64,000 nucleotides of DNA from Sulfuritalea sp. (GTDB lineage Bacteria > Pseudomonadota > Gammaproteobacteria > Burkholderiales > Rhodocyclaceae), in NCBI GenBank assembly GCA_030651305.1, contig JAUSCI010000046.1, forward strand, positions 62,001 to 126,000. Reading direction: 5' to 3'. The translations under genes were made by a program, and so were the position numbers. The notes under the pieces were generated by a model. The model saw nothing but the letters and a program-made list of their open reading frames with translations. It had not been told where the DNA came from and did not search any database. Shown one piece after another: positions 52,987-61,640 of the stretch (its first letter is position 1; every line of letters begins with the position of its first letter).

Positions 52987-52993
52987 GGCGAGC

Positions 52994-54175
52994 TTAGATC
53001 AACTCGATGCCGAAGGCGGTGGCTTCGCCGCCGCCGATGCAGAGGCTGGCGACGCCGCGCTTCTTGCCGTATTTCTTCAGCGCGCCGATCAGGGTGACGA
53101 TGACGCGCGCACCGGAGGCACCGATCGGATGCCCAAGGGCGCAGGCGCCGCCATGCACATTGACCTTGTCATGCGGCAGCTTGAGGTCGTGCATCGCCGC
53201 CATGGTGACGACGGCGAAGGCTTCGTTGATTTCCCAGAGGTCGACGCTGTCCGCGCTCCAGCCGTTCTTCGCCAGTAGTTTCTTCATGGCGCCCACCGGC
53301 GCCGTGGTGAACAGACCCGGTTCCTGGGCGAAGGTGCTGTGGCCGACGATCGTGGCGATGGGCTTGAGACCCAGCTTGGCGGCGGTCGAGGCGCGCATCA
53401 GCACCAGCGCGGCGGCGCCGTCGGAAATTGACGAGGAGTTGGCTGCCGTCACCGTGCCGTCCTTGCGGAAGGCCGGCTTCAGCGTGGGAATCTTTTCGGG
53501 CTGGACCTTGAAGGGCAGCTCGTCCTTGTCGATGACAGTGTCGCCCTTGCGGCCGGAAACGGTGACGGGGGCGATTTCCCAGACGAAGCTGCCGTCGCCG
53601 TTGGCCAGTTTGGCGCGCGTGGTGGAAGTGATGGCGAAAGCATCCTGCGCTTCTCGCGTGAACTTGTAACTGCCGGCGCAGTCCTCGGCGAAGGTGCCCA
53701 TCAGGCGCCCCTTGTCATAGGCATCTTCGAGGCCGTCGAGGAACATGTGGTCCTTGACTTCGCCGTGACCGAGGCGATAACCGCCGCGCGCCTTGGGCAG
53801 CAGATAGGGCGCATTGCTCATCGACTCCATCCCGCCGGCGACCATCACGTCGACGCTGCCGGCAACGAGCATGTCATGCGCGTACATCGCCGCGCGCATG
53901 CCCGAGCCGCACATCTTGTTCACCGTGGTGCAGCCGGCCGCCAGCGGCAACCCGGCGCCGAGGCTGGCCTGGCGCGCCGGAGCCTGGCCCTGGCCTGCGG
54001 GCAGCACGCAGCCCATGATGACTTCGTCGACCTGCGCAGGCGCCAGGCCGGCGCGCTCGACGGCGGCCTTGATGGCGGCGCTGCCCAGTTGGGCGCAAGT
54101 CAGCGAGTTGAAGTCGCCCTGAAATCCGCCCATCGGAGTGCGGGCGGCGGAGACGATGACGATAGGGTCGTTCAT
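52994..54175 (-). CDS. Acetyl-CoA C-acetyltransferase (thiolase)
   Basis: A 393-residue thiolase. The nucleophile Cys89 is in N-K-M-C-G-S-G-M, the conserved His in G-G-A-C-A-L-G-H-P-I-G-A-S-G, and the second Cys in L-C-I-G-G-G-E-A. It could cleave acetoacetyl-CoA coming from leucine, or condense acetyl-CoA toward PHA. No acetoacetyl-CoA transferase was seen in the window. Confidence 0.92.
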   Translation of the reverse strand: MNDPIVIVSAARTPMGGFQGDFNSLTCAQLGSAAIKAAVERAGLAPAQVDEVIMGCVLPAGQGQAPARQASLGAGLPLAAGCTTVNKMCGSGMRAAMYAHDMLVAGSVDVMVAGGMESMSNAPYLLPKARGGYRLGHGEVKDHMFLDGLEDAYDKGRLMGTFAEDCAGSYKFTREAQDAFAITSTTRAKLANGDGSFVWEIAPVTVSGRKGDTVIDKDELPFKVQPEKIPTLKPAFRKDGTVTAANSSSISDGAAALVLMRASTAAKLGLKPIATIVGHSTFAQEPGLFTTAPVGAMKKLLAKNGWSADSVDLWEINEAFAVVTMAAMHDLKLPHDKVNVHGGACALGHPIGASGARVIVTLIGALKKYGKKRGVASLCIGGGEATAFGIELI

Positions 54176-54204
54176 GATGGTTCCTTTTGTCCTGAAAATC
54201 TATT

Positions 54205-54286
54205 AGCCACAGAGATCACAGAGGACACAGAGATAAAGCAAATTCACGGTTCGGTTCTTCTCTGTGAACTCTGTGTCCTCTGTGGC
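54205..54286. repeat. Inverted-repeat hairpin element, copy 2
   Basis: Left arm AGCCACAGAGATCACAGAGG (54205-54224, continuing to about 54233) pairs with about 54258-54286 with few mismatches. The arm sequences match those of copy 1 at 42257-42376; the loops differ. Confidence 0.85.
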
Positions 54287-54305
54287 TGGAAGTTTGGTCT
54301 TACGT

Positions 54306-54998
54306 TCATCGCAATGTGGCCAGCGCCATTTCATAGCGCTCGGAGATGTGTTCGGGGTCGCTGAGCGTGAGGCCCAGATCACGCATCAGTCCGTCCTTGA
54401 GGCCGTAGATCCAGCCGTGAATGGTAATGCTCTGGCCGCGCCGCCAGGCGTCCTCGACGACGACGGTGCGCGCCACGTTGATCACCTGTTCCAACACGTT
54501 GAGTTCGCAGAGGCGATCGTGGCGCCTGTTTGCTGGCAGGTCATCGACGTGCGCCAGATGCTTGACGTGGACGTCCTGCACATGGCGCAGCCAGAGGTCG
54601 GCGAGGCCCACGCGCTGGTGGTTGAGCGCCGCCTGCACGCCGCCGCAACCATAGTGGCCGACCACCATGATGTGCCTGACCTTGAGCACGTCGATGGCGA
54701 ACTGGATCACCGACAGGCAGTTGAGGTCGGTGTGCACCACGACGTTGGCGACATTACGATGGACGAAAACTTCGCCCGGCAAGAGGCCGACGATCTGGTT
54801 GGCCGGTACGCGCGAATCGGAACAGCCGATCCAAAGGTATTGCGGTGACTGCAAATGCGCGAGGCGTTCGAAGTAATCGGGATCGACTTCGCGGATCTGG
54901 CGGGCCCAGGCGCGGTTGTAGTCGAACAGGTGCAGCAGCTTCTCGTCGGCGGCCTGAACCGCCGTGTCGCCAACGCCGACTTTCACCGCGTCGTTCAT
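54306..54998 (-). CDS. can: Beta-carbonic anhydrase
   Basis: A 230-residue type I beta-class carbonic anhydrase. Zinc ligands are Cys59, His115 and Cys118 with the Asp61-Arg63 dyad (C-S-D-S-R, H-Y-G-C-G-G). The dispersed repeat sits right after the start codon and encodes K-V-G-V-G-D-T-A in the variable N-terminal extension. It overlaps the hotdog gene by 4 bases. Located in the same cluster as a bicarbonate-consuming carboxylase, it may supply that substrate locally; this is inference. Confidence 0.94.
   Translation of the reverse strand: MNDAVKVGVGDTAVQAADEKLLHLFDYNRAWARQIREVDPDYFERLAHLQSPQYLWIGCSDSRVPANQIVGLLPGEVFVHRNVANVVVHTDLNCLSVIQFAIDVLKVRHIMVVGHYGCGGVQAALNHQRVGLADLWLRHVQDVHVKHLAHVDDLPANRRHDRLCELNVLEQVINVARTVVVEDAWRRGQSITIHGWIYGLKDGLMRDLGLTLSDPEHISERYEMALATLR
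54959..54984 (+). repeat. Dispersed repeat copy (one mismatch), at the start of can
   Basis: CCAACGCCGACT (54970-54981) differs in one base from the core, but the left extension CCGCCGTGTCG is well kept. Confidence 0.7.
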
Positions 54999-55435
54999 GA
55001 CTTCCAGGGCAGTTCGTAGGCGACGACCAACTCGCGCGCCTTGTCGGCGGTCGCCTTGGGCAGGTGGCAGCTCTTGCGCGTCAGGGTGTCGAGGTGAACG
55101 CCGGTCAGCAAGGTGATGGCCGACACCACTTCGGTATCGGCGTTGCGCATTTCGTGGAAGAAGACGATCTTCTTGTCGGTGACATCGACCACGCCGGTGC
55201 GTATGGCCACGGTGTCGCCGGCATGCAGCTCGCGCTGGTAGCTGAGGCGCTGGTCCACCGCCGCCATGCCGCGATGATGCTGGCGCAGGAAGGCCGCGTT
55301 CATCCCGAGGTGGGACATCAGGTTCCAGGTCGCCTCGTCGAACTTGCCCACGTACCACATGACGTTCATGTGGCTCATGTGGTCGCAATGCCACGGATAG
55401 ACCGTGCCACGATAGGTGTCGAGAAGGCCTCTCAC
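54995..55435 (-). CDS. Hotdog-fold acyl-CoA thioesterase (YbgC/4HBT-like)
   Basis: A 146-residue thioesterase with the 4HBT signature V-Y-P-W-H-C-D-H-M-S-H-M-N-V-M-W-Y-V, where the Asp (residue 18) is the catalytic position. It overlaps the carbonic anhydrase gene by 4 bases. It is one of three hotdog proteins in the liu cluster, possibly releasing free CoA when acyl-CoA intermediates pile up. Confidence 0.86.
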   Translation of the reverse strand: MRGLLDTYRGTVYPWHCDHMSHMNVMWYVGKFDEATWNLMSHLGMNAAFLRQHHRGMAAVDQRLSYQRELHAGDTVAIRTGVVDVTDKKIVFFHEMRNADTEVVSAITLLTGVHLDTLTRKSCHLPKATADKARELVVAYELPWKS

Positions 55436-55444
55436 GGCGCAACC

Positions 55445-55969
55445 CTAAACATTGAAGATGAGGCAGGTAGTTGTGGCATGGGCGTAGAGCTTGCCGTCGG
55501 CATCGACCAGCTTGCCCTCGGCCGTGCCGATCTGCTTTCCGGCGTGGATCACCCGCCCTTCGGCACGCACCGGGCCGACGCGGTCGGTCAGAGCGCGGAT
55601 GTAATTCACCTTGAGTTCGATGGTGGTGTAGCCCTGCCCCGCTTCGAGCGTGGACTGGATCGCGCAGGCAACGCAGGAATCGAGCATCGTGGCGTGAAAG
55701 CCGCCATGCACGGAACCGATCGGGTTGTAGTGGCGGTGTTGCGGAGTGCCCTGGAACACCACGTGGCCTTTCTCGGCTTCGATCAGATAGAAGCCCAGCG
55801 TGTCGCTGATCGGCGGCCGTGGAAATTCGCCGGCGATCATCTTCTGGAACAGTTCGAGCCCCGTACATTCGCGCAGGTTTTCCAAGGTCAGAATGCCTAC
55901 GCCTTTCGATCGCGCCAGGACTTCGGCTTCGAGCTTCAGCCACTCTTCCCGTTTCTGTGCGCTCATCAC
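55445..55969 (-). CDS. PaaI-type hotdog thioesterase
   Basis: A 174-residue hotdog protein with [19 protein letters not shown] (about 88-106), the PaaI/YigI thioesterase core. The start overlaps the isovaleryl-CoA dehydrogenase gene by 4 bases. The substrate is unknown. Confidence 0.85.
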   Translation of the reverse strand: MMSAQKREEWLKLEAEVLARSKGVGILTLENLRECTGLELFQKMIAGEFPRPPISDTLGFYLIEAEKGHVVFQGTPQHRHYNPIGSVHGGFHATMLDSCVACAIQSTLEAGQGYTTIELKVNYIRALTDRVGPVRAEGRVIHAGKQIGTAEGKLVDADGKLYAHATTTCLIFNV

Positions 55970-57135
55970 ATGGTCTCGTTATAGAGTTCGCGGCCGATCA
56001 GCATGCGGCGGATTTCGGAAGTGCCGGCGCCGATCTCGTACAGCTTGGCGTCGCGCCACAGACGGCCGGCCGGAAATTCGTTGGTGTAGCCGACGCCGCC
56101 CAGCGCCTGGATTGCCTCGCCGGCCATCCAGGTGGCCTTTTCGGCCGAATAGAGAATGGCGCCGGCGGCATCCTTGCGCAGGTGACGCGAGTGGTCGCCG
56201 CGGTCGCAGGCCTTGCCAACGGCATAGACGTAGGCGCGGCAGGCCTGCCATGTGCTGTACATGTCGGCCAGCTTGCCCTGCATCAACTGGAATTCGCCGA
56301 TGCTCTGGCCGAACTGCTTGCGTTCGTGGATGAAGGGCAGCACCATGTCCATGCAGGCGGCCATGATGCCGAGCGGTCCGCCGGAGAGCACTGCGCGTTC
56401 GTAGTCGAGACCGGACATCAACACCCTGGTGCCGTTGCCTTCGCCACCCAGCACATTCTCCAGCGGCACTTCGCAATCGTCGAAAAATAGCGGGTAGGTG
56501 TTGGAACCGCGCATGCCGAGCTTGTCCAGATGCTGGCCTTTCGAGAAGCCCGCAAAATTTTTCTCCACGATGAAGGCGGTCATGCCCCTGGCACCCGCTG
56601 CGACGTCGGTCTTGCCATAGACCACCAGCGTGTCGGCATCGCCGCCGTTGGTGATCCACATCTTGGAGCCGTTCAGCACATAGCGGTCGCCTTTGCGCTC
56701 GGCTCTCAGCTTCATCGAAACCACGTCGGAGCCGGCGCCCGGCTCCGACATTGCCAGAGCGCCGACATGCTCGCCGGAGATCAGCCTGGTCAGGTATTTC
56801 TCCTTCTGCGCTTCGCTGCCGTTGCGCCGGATCTGGTTGACGCAGAGATTGGAGTGGGCGCCGTAGGACAAGCCCACCGATGCCGAGGCGCGCGAAATTT
56901 CTTCCATGGCGACCATGTGCGCCAGGTAGCCCATGTTGGTGCCGCCATACTCCTCGCCGGCGGTCATCCCGAGCAGGCCCATGTCGCCGAACTTCTTCCA
57001 CAGGTCGGCGGGAAACTCGTTCACACGGTCGATCTCGGCAGCGCGCGGCAGGATTTCCTTCTGCGCGAACTGCCAGACTGCGTCGCGCAGCATGTCGATG
57101 TCTTCGCCGAGGTCAAAGTTGAGTCCGAGCATCAT
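55966..57135 (-). CDS. liuA: Isovaleryl-CoA dehydrogenase
   Basis: A 389-residue FAD-dependent acyl-CoA dehydrogenase catalysing the first CoA-level step of the leucine branch. [28 protein letters not shown], and the C-terminal [14 protein letters not shown] match isovaleryl-CoA dehydrogenases closely. Start ATG 57135 overlaps the preceding gene by 4 bases. The first amino acids M-M-L-G-L-N-F give two Met choices. Confidence 0.94.
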   Translation of the reverse strand: MMLGLNFDLGEDIDMLRDAVWQFAQKEILPRAAEIDRVNEFPADLWKKFGDMGLLGMTAGEEYGGTNMGYLAHMVAMEEISRASASVGLSYGAHSNLCVNQIRRNGSEAQKEKYLTRLISGEHVGALAMSEPGAGSDVVSMKLRAERKGDRYVLNGSKMWITNGGDADTLVVYGKTDVAAGARGMTAFIVEKNFAGFSKGQHLDKLGMRGSNTYPLFFDDCEVPLENVLGGEGNGTRVLMSGLDYERAVLSGGPLGIMAACMDMVLPFIHERKQFGQSIGEFQLMQGKLADMYSTWQACRAYVYAVGKACDRGDHSRHLRKDAAGAILYSAEKATWMAGEAIQALGGVGYTNEFPAGRLWRDAKLYEIGAGTSEIRRMLIGRELYNETM

Positions 57136-57605
57136 TTTTTCTCCTTGCCGTGCATGGTCATGAGGGTTTGCTGCATGGTCGCGCAATGAGTCGCCATGCC
57201 GTTCCTGATGGCATACACCTCGCCGCGCGTGATGATGAGATTCCTGCCCGACTTCAGGACCTGGCCTTCGGCGACCAGAAACTCGCCATCGGCGGGCGCC
57301 AGCAGATTCAGCTTGAATTCCACGGTCAGCACATCCGAGCCTGGCGGCATCAGGGTGTATCCGGCGTAACCGCCCGCGCTGTCGACAATCGTGCTGGTGA
57401 TGCCGGCGTGAAAAAAGCCATTCTGCTGCGTCAGGTCGTCGCGGAAGGGCAGGCGGATCTCGCAGTGGCCGGGGCTGAGCGCACCCATTTCGGCACCGAT
57501 CAGGGTCATCACCTTCTGCCGGGCGAAACTCTGCCGCACCGTGGCGTCCCACTCGGGATTGCGCGGCTCGAAGGTCTTGCTGGCTGGGCGTGCGGTGTGG
57601 GGCAT
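57132..57605 (-). CDS. PaaI-type hotdog thioesterase, first gene of the liu operon
   Basis: A 157-residue hotdog protein with [20 protein letters not shown]-like core (about 65-85). GGAG precedes ATG 57605 by 5 bases, which favours that start over 57620. It is the first gene after the 32-bp palindrome and so probably the first under LiuR control. Confidence 0.84.
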   Translation of the reverse strand: MPHTARPASKTFEPRNPEWDATVRQSFARQKVMTLIGAEMGALSPGHCEIRLPFRDDLTQQNGFFHAGITSTIVDSAGGYAGYTLMPPGSDVLTVEFKLNLLAPADGEFLVAEGQVLKSGRNLIITRGEVYAIRNGMATHCATMQQTLMTMHGKEKK

Positions 57606-57630
57606 CTGTTCTCCTGCCAATAGCGGGCAT

Positions 57631-57662
57631 GGTAGTTGACGTTGACGTCAACGTCAACTACC
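57631..57662. promoter_or_regulatory. LiuR-type operator: 32-bp perfect palindrome
   Basis: GGTAGTTGACGTTGAC is followed directly by its reverse complement. It overlaps the last codons of liuR and lies 26 bases before the first liu gene. The TTGACG half-sites fit a MerR-family operator; a -35-like TTGACG inside it suggests activation across a long spacer. Confidence 0.85.
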
Positions 57663-58076
57663 GGGCGCGTTTTTCGATTGCGGGCCGGAACCCGCCCTGG
57701 CCTGGTCGGCCTTAAGCATCTCGCGGCACTGCCGCTCGAAACGGACAATTTCCTTGAGCACGGCCTGGATGTCGTCGCGCTGCTGTTCGAGGGCGGCGCG
57801 ACGCTGGGCCAGCACATCGAGAAAGGACAGTAGCTGGGATGACTCATCCTCGGCCGTGTCGTACATGTCGATCAAGTCCTTGATCTCGGCCAGGCTAAGC
57901 CCCAGGCGTTTGCCGCGCAGCGCCAGTTTCAGCCGGGTCTGGTCGCGCTTGCTGTAGATGCGGTTGCCTCCCTCGCGTGCCGGAGAGACCAGGCCGTGGG
58001 ACTCCCAGAAGCGGATGGCGCGGGTGGTAACCCCGAATTCGCGAGCCAGTTCGGTGATGGTTTGAGTTTCGTTCAT
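57654..58076 (-). CDS. liuR: MerR-family regulator LiuR
   Basis: A 140-residue MerR regulator with the winged HTH ([20 protein letters not shown] at 7-26) and a coiled-coil dimer helix, without metal-binding cysteines of the metal sensors. Among MerR proteins next to liu genes this is the branched-chain catabolism regulator. It is transcribed in the same direction as the operon and its 3' end overlaps the operator. Start ATG 58076. Confidence 0.88.
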   Translation of the reverse strand: MNETQTITELAREFGVTTRAIRFWESHGLVSPAREGGNRIYSKRDQTRLKLALRGKRLGLSLAEIKDLIDMYDTAEDESSQLLSFLDVLAQRRAALEQQRDDIQAVLKEIVRFERQCREMLKADQARAGSGPQSKNAPGS

Positions 58077-58199
58077 GATTGTGGGGCCGGCGCACGACCT
58101 ATGCTGCACCGCACATAAGACCGCGAATATTAGATAAAATGTCAAGTTGACTGTCGACAAGTTAAGCAGATTTCCCCGACCGATGCAAAGAGACCCGGC

Positions 58200-59213
58200 T
58201 TGAACGCGCCCATTGCCTACCTGCACGAGACCTCGCCCACGCCCGGCGTCGCCGTGCCTGTCGCCCCCGGTATCGAATGGCTGTGCATGCCCCTGCCGTT
58301 TGCGCTGAACCACATCAACCTGTGGTTGCTGGCCGACGGGGACGGCTTTACCGCGGTGGATACCGGCTTTGCGCTGGATCCGATAAGAGCAGCCTGGAAG
58401 TCGGCGCTGGCAGGACGCCGCCTGACGCGCTGCATCGTTACCCATTGCCATCCCGACCACCTCGGCCTGGCCGCATGGCTGGAGCAGGAAACCGGCGCGC
58501 CGTTGTGGATGGCGCAGGGGGAATATCTGGCGGCGCACATGGTTGCGGAGCAGATCGCCGGCTATTCGATCGCCGTCATGGTCGAGTTCTTCCGCCAACA
58601 CGGTCTCGACCAGGCGCGCATCGATGGCCTGGTCGCCCGTGGCAACGGCTACAAGCTAGGCGTGCCGGCGATTCCGGCGACCTACCAGCGCTTGTTCGAC
58701 AGGCAAACGCTGAAGATCGGCGATCACGACTGGCACACCATCGTCGGCCATGGCCACGCGCCGGAGCACATGAGCCTGTATTGCGCGGAGCTGGGCGTGC
58801 TGATTTCCGGCGACATGCTGCTGCCGCGCATCTCGACCAATATTTCGGTAATGGCCAGCAACCCGCACGGGGATCCGCTCGGCCTGTTCCTCGCTTCGAT
58901 CGACAAGTTTCGCGTACTTCCGGCGGACACGCTGGTGCTGCCCTCGCACGGCCGTCCCTTCCACGGCCTGCATGCCCGCGTGGATCAGCTTCATGCCCAC
59001 CATGCCGAGCGTTGCGGGGTGCTGCTCGACGCCTGCCGTGGCAAGGCCAGGAGCGCGGCCGACCTGATTGGCGTGCTGTTCGGCCGCGAACTGCCCGACC
59101 CGCACCAGACCATGTTTGCCATGGGCGAAGCCATCGCCCATCTGAATTATCTTGAACACGCAGGAAAATTGCAGCGTGTCGAAGAGAACGGGCTTACCCG
59201 TTTCATGAGCTAA
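58200..59213 (+). CDS. MBL-fold metallo-hydrolase upstream of phaC
   Basis: A 337-residue MBL-fold protein with H82-C-H84-P-D86-H87, H-G-H-A-P-E-H-M and S-G-D-M-L-L-P as metal ligands, and a C-terminal winged-helix-like region, as in GloB-type or LACTB2-like hydrolases. The start is TTG 58200; the next ATG (58287) would remove conserved N-terminal residues. A dispersed repeat core lies at 58399. It is followed by phaC after 14 bases, so they share an operon. Confidence 0.83.
   Translation: MNAPIAYLHETSPTPGVAVPVAPGIEWLCMPLPFALNHINLWLLADGDGFTAVDTGFALDPIRAAWKSALAGRRLTRCIVTHCHPDHLGLAAWLEQETGAPLWMAQGEYLAAHMVAEQIAGYSIAVMVEFFRQHGLDQARIDGLVARGNGYKLGVPAIPATYQRLFDRQTLKIGDHDWHTIVGHGHAPEHMSLYCAELGVLISGDMLLPRISTNISVMASNPHGDPLGLFLASIDKFRVLPADTLVLPSHGRPFHGLHARVDQLHAHHAERCGVLLDACRGKARSAADLIGVLFGRELPDPHQTMFAMGEAIAHLNYLEHAGKLQRVEENGLTRFMS
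58398..58419 (-). repeat. Dispersed repeat copy 10, inside the MBL gene
   Basis: An exact core on the minus strand (AGTCGGCGCTGG at 58399-58410), followed by CAGGACGCCG. The extension is weaker than in other copies. Confidence 0.6.
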
Positions 59214-59227
59214 CCCAAGGAGCCACA

Positions 59228-61039
59228 ATGTCCGCCACCGAAAGCAAAGCCCTGCCCGACCCCAAGGAAATTGCCAAGACTTATGCCGAGGTGGCCCAGC
59301 GCGCCTCGCATTTGATCGCGGACCACATGAAACGCCAGATGAAGAAGGGCGTGTCCGCGCCCAGCGACGAACTGGGCATCGCCCAGGCCTTCATGGACAT
59401 GATGGCCAAGATGCTGGCCAACCCTTACAAGATGGCGCAGGCGCAGATGAATCTGGTGTGGGATTATTTTTCGCTGTGGCAACACTCGATGCTGCGCTCC
59501 ATGGGCATGGACGGGGCGCCGGTGGCGACGCCGAAGAAGGGCGACAATCGCTTCAAGGATGCGCAATGGGAGGAGCACTTCCTGTTCGATTTCGTCAAGC
59601 AGAGCTACCTGATCACCGCCCGCCACATCCATGATGCCGTCAGCAACGTCGATGGTCTCGAAGACATCTCGAAGAAGAAAGTCAACTTCTTCACCCGTCA
59701 GTTCATCGACGCGCTGTCACCCTCCAACTTCGCCGCGACCAACCCGGAAGTGCTGCGCGAGACAGCCAGGAGCCACGGCCAGAACCTGCTCAAGGGTTTC
59801 AACAACCTGTTGCGCGACATCGAGGAAGGCGACGGCCAGTTACGCGTCAAGATGACCGACCCGTCTGCCTTCGAGATGGGCAAGAACGTCGCCACGTCGC
59901 AGGGCAAGGTGATCTTCCAGAATGAAATGATTCAGTTGATCCAGTTCAACCCGAGCACCAGGCAGCAGTACAAGAGGCCGCTGCTGATCATCCCGCCCTG
60001 GATCAACAAGTATTACATCCTCGACCTGCGCGAGAGCAATTCCTTCATCAAATGGGCCACCGATCAGGGCCACACGGTGTTCGTCATTTCCTGGGTGAAT
60101 CCGGATGCCAAGCTGGCGATGAAGGGCTTCGACGACTACCTGACCGAAGGCGCGCTGGCCGCCATCGACGCCGTCTGCAAGCAGACCGGCGAGAAGGAAA
60201 TCAACCTGATCGGCTACTGCCTCGGTGGCACGCTGCTGGGCTCGACCATGGGCTACATGGCGGCCAAGAAGGACAAGCGCATCGCCTCGGCAACCTTCTT
60301 CGTCGCGCTGCTCGACTTCTCGATCCCCGGCGAACTCGGCGTCTTCATCGACGAAGGCCAGGTGGCCAGCCTGGAAAAGAAGATGGAAGAGCGCGGCTTC
60401 CTGGAAGGCTCGGAGATGGGCGGCACCTTCAACATGCTGCGCTCCAACGACCTGATCTGGTCGTTTGTGGTCAACAACTATCTGATGGGCAAGGACCCCT
60501 TCCCCTTCGACCTGCTCTACTGGAATTCCGATTCCACGCGCATGCCCTACAAGATGCACAGCTACTACCTGCGCAACATGTACCTGAACAACCTGCTGCG
60601 CGTGCCGGGCGGCATCACCCTGCTCGATACGCCGATCGACCTGTCGAAGGTGAAGACACCGTCCTATTTCATCTCCACCATGGAAGATCACATCGCGCCA
60701 TGGCGCAGCGTCTATCTCGGCTCCACCGTGCTCGGCGGCCCGGTGCGATTCGCCCTGGGCGGTTCGGGGCACATCGCCGGCATCGTCAATCCACCCTCGG
60801 CCAACAAGTACGGCTTCTGGACCAATGACGCCAAGACACGTCCGGAAACCCCGGATGAGTGGTTTGAAGGCGCCAAGCAGCATGAAGGCTCCTGGTGGAC
60901 CGACTGGCAGAAATGGATTACCGCGCTCGACGACAGCAAGGTCCCTGCACGCGATCCGGCAAAAGGCAAGTTCAAGCCGCTCGAGGATGCCCCCGGCTCC
61001 TTCGTCAAGTTCCGGCTCGACACGCAGAAGAAGAAATAA
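59228..61039 (+). CDS. phaC: Class I polyhydroxyalkanoate synthase
   Basis: A 603-residue PHA synthase. The lipase-like box is G-Y-C-L-G-G with catalytic Cys331; the catalytic Asp and His regions (S-T-M-E-D-H-I-A-P-W and G-G-S-G-H-I-A-G-I-V) are present. AAGGAG precedes the ATG. It polymerises 3-hydroxyacyl-CoA into storage granules. No phaA, phaB or phasin gene is adjacent; the thiolase at 52994 is not clearly linked. A terminator follows. Confidence 0.95.
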   Translation: MSATESKALPDPKEIAKTYAEVAQRASHLIADHMKRQMKKGVSAPSDELGIAQAFMDMMAKMLANPYKMAQAQMNLVWDYFSLWQHSMLRSMGMDGAPVATPKKGDNRFKDAQWEEHFLFDFVKQSYLITARHIHDAVSNVDGLEDISKKKVNFFTRQFIDALSPSNFAATNPEVLRETARSHGQNLLKGFNNLLRDIEEGDGQLRVKMTDPSAFEMGKNVATSQGKVIFQNEMIQLIQFNPSTRQQYKRPLLIIPPWINKYYILDLRESNSFIKWATDQGHTVFVISWVNPDAKLAMKGFDDYLTEGALAAIDAVCKQTGEKEINLIGYCLGGTLLGSTMGYMAAKKDKRIASATFFVALLDFSIPGELGVFIDEGQVASLEKKMEERGFLEGSEMGGTFNMLRSNDLIWSFVVNNYLMGKDPFPFDLLYWNSDSTRMPYKMHSYYLRNMYLNNLLRVPGGITLLDTPIDLSKVKTPSYFISTMEDHIAPWRSVYLGSTVLGGPVRFALGGSGHIAGIVNPPSANKYGFWTNDAKTRPETPDEWFEGAKQHEGSWWTDWQKWITALDDSKVPARDPAKGKFKPLEDAPGSFVKFRLDTQKKK

Positions 61040-61072
61040 GCGAGAAATGACCGCCGTTCCAAACGGACGCGC

Positions 61073-61110
61073 AACGGGCGCCGGGTCGCAAGGCTCCGCG
61101 CCCGTTTTTT
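61073..61110 (+). terminator. Intrinsic terminator after phaC
   Basis: AACGGGCGC and GCGCCCGTT form a strong stem around a GC-rich loop, followed by a run of T residues. Confidence 0.85.
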
Positions 61111-61145
61111 AGTTGCGGCCGCTGCGCTTAACACCGATCAAACTG

Positions 61146-61613
61146 ATGTTAGCCTTCACTGAAACTGCGTTTTCGTCCGTCGCGCGGCGGCGCGTGGTGC
61201 TCGACACCAACATCCTGGTCTCGCTCTACGTTTTTGCCGACAGCCGTTTCGCCCCGCTGCGGGCAAGAATCGAACGCGGCGAATGGCAGGCGATCACCAA
61301 TGACACGTGCTTCGAAGAGTTCCGCCGCGTGCTGGGCTACCCGCTGTTCGCGCTGGCGGACGAGCGGCAGCAGGAGGCACTGGCCGCTTACCACGCCAGT
61401 GCAACACACGACGCGGGACCACCGCGGGGTGCGATCATGCCCTTGCCGCGCTGCAAGGATGCCGACGACCAGAAGTTTCTCGAATTGGCCCGCGACAGTT
61501 CAGCCGACTGGCTGGTGACGGCGGACAAGGCCTTGTTGCAGCTGGCCCGGCGCGACAAACTGCGCGGCCTGTTTCGCATCCTGACTCCGGAGATGGCGCT
61601 GACCGATAGGTAA
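61146..61613 (+). CDS. PIN-domain protein (putative toxin component)
   Basis: A 155-residue protein of the PilT/COG1569-type PIN family: V-V-L-D-T-N-I-L-V-S (Asp20), F-E-E-F-R-R-V-L-G-Y, and C-K-D-A-D-D-Q-K-F-L-E-L-A with W-L-V-T-A-D-K-A-L. These acidic residues would form a ribonuclease site. No antitoxin gene is adjacent, since phaC ends upstream with a terminator and the next gene is on the other strand. Start ATG 61146; a TTG at 61113 is also open. Confidence 0.82.
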   Translation: MLAFTETAFSSVARRRVVLDTNILVSLYVFADSRFAPLRARIERGEWQAITNDTCFEEFRRVLGYPLFALADERQQEALAAYHASATHDAGPPRGAIMPLPRCKDADDQKFLELARDSSADWLVTADKALLQLARRDKLRGLFRILTPEMALTDR

Positions 61614-61640
61614 GCTGTTCCGGAGACGAACGGTGTCCTG

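Noticed and set aside
59840-60883. 347-codon open frame opposite phaC
   Set aside because: Antisense to phaC, no domain, composition of a shadow frame.
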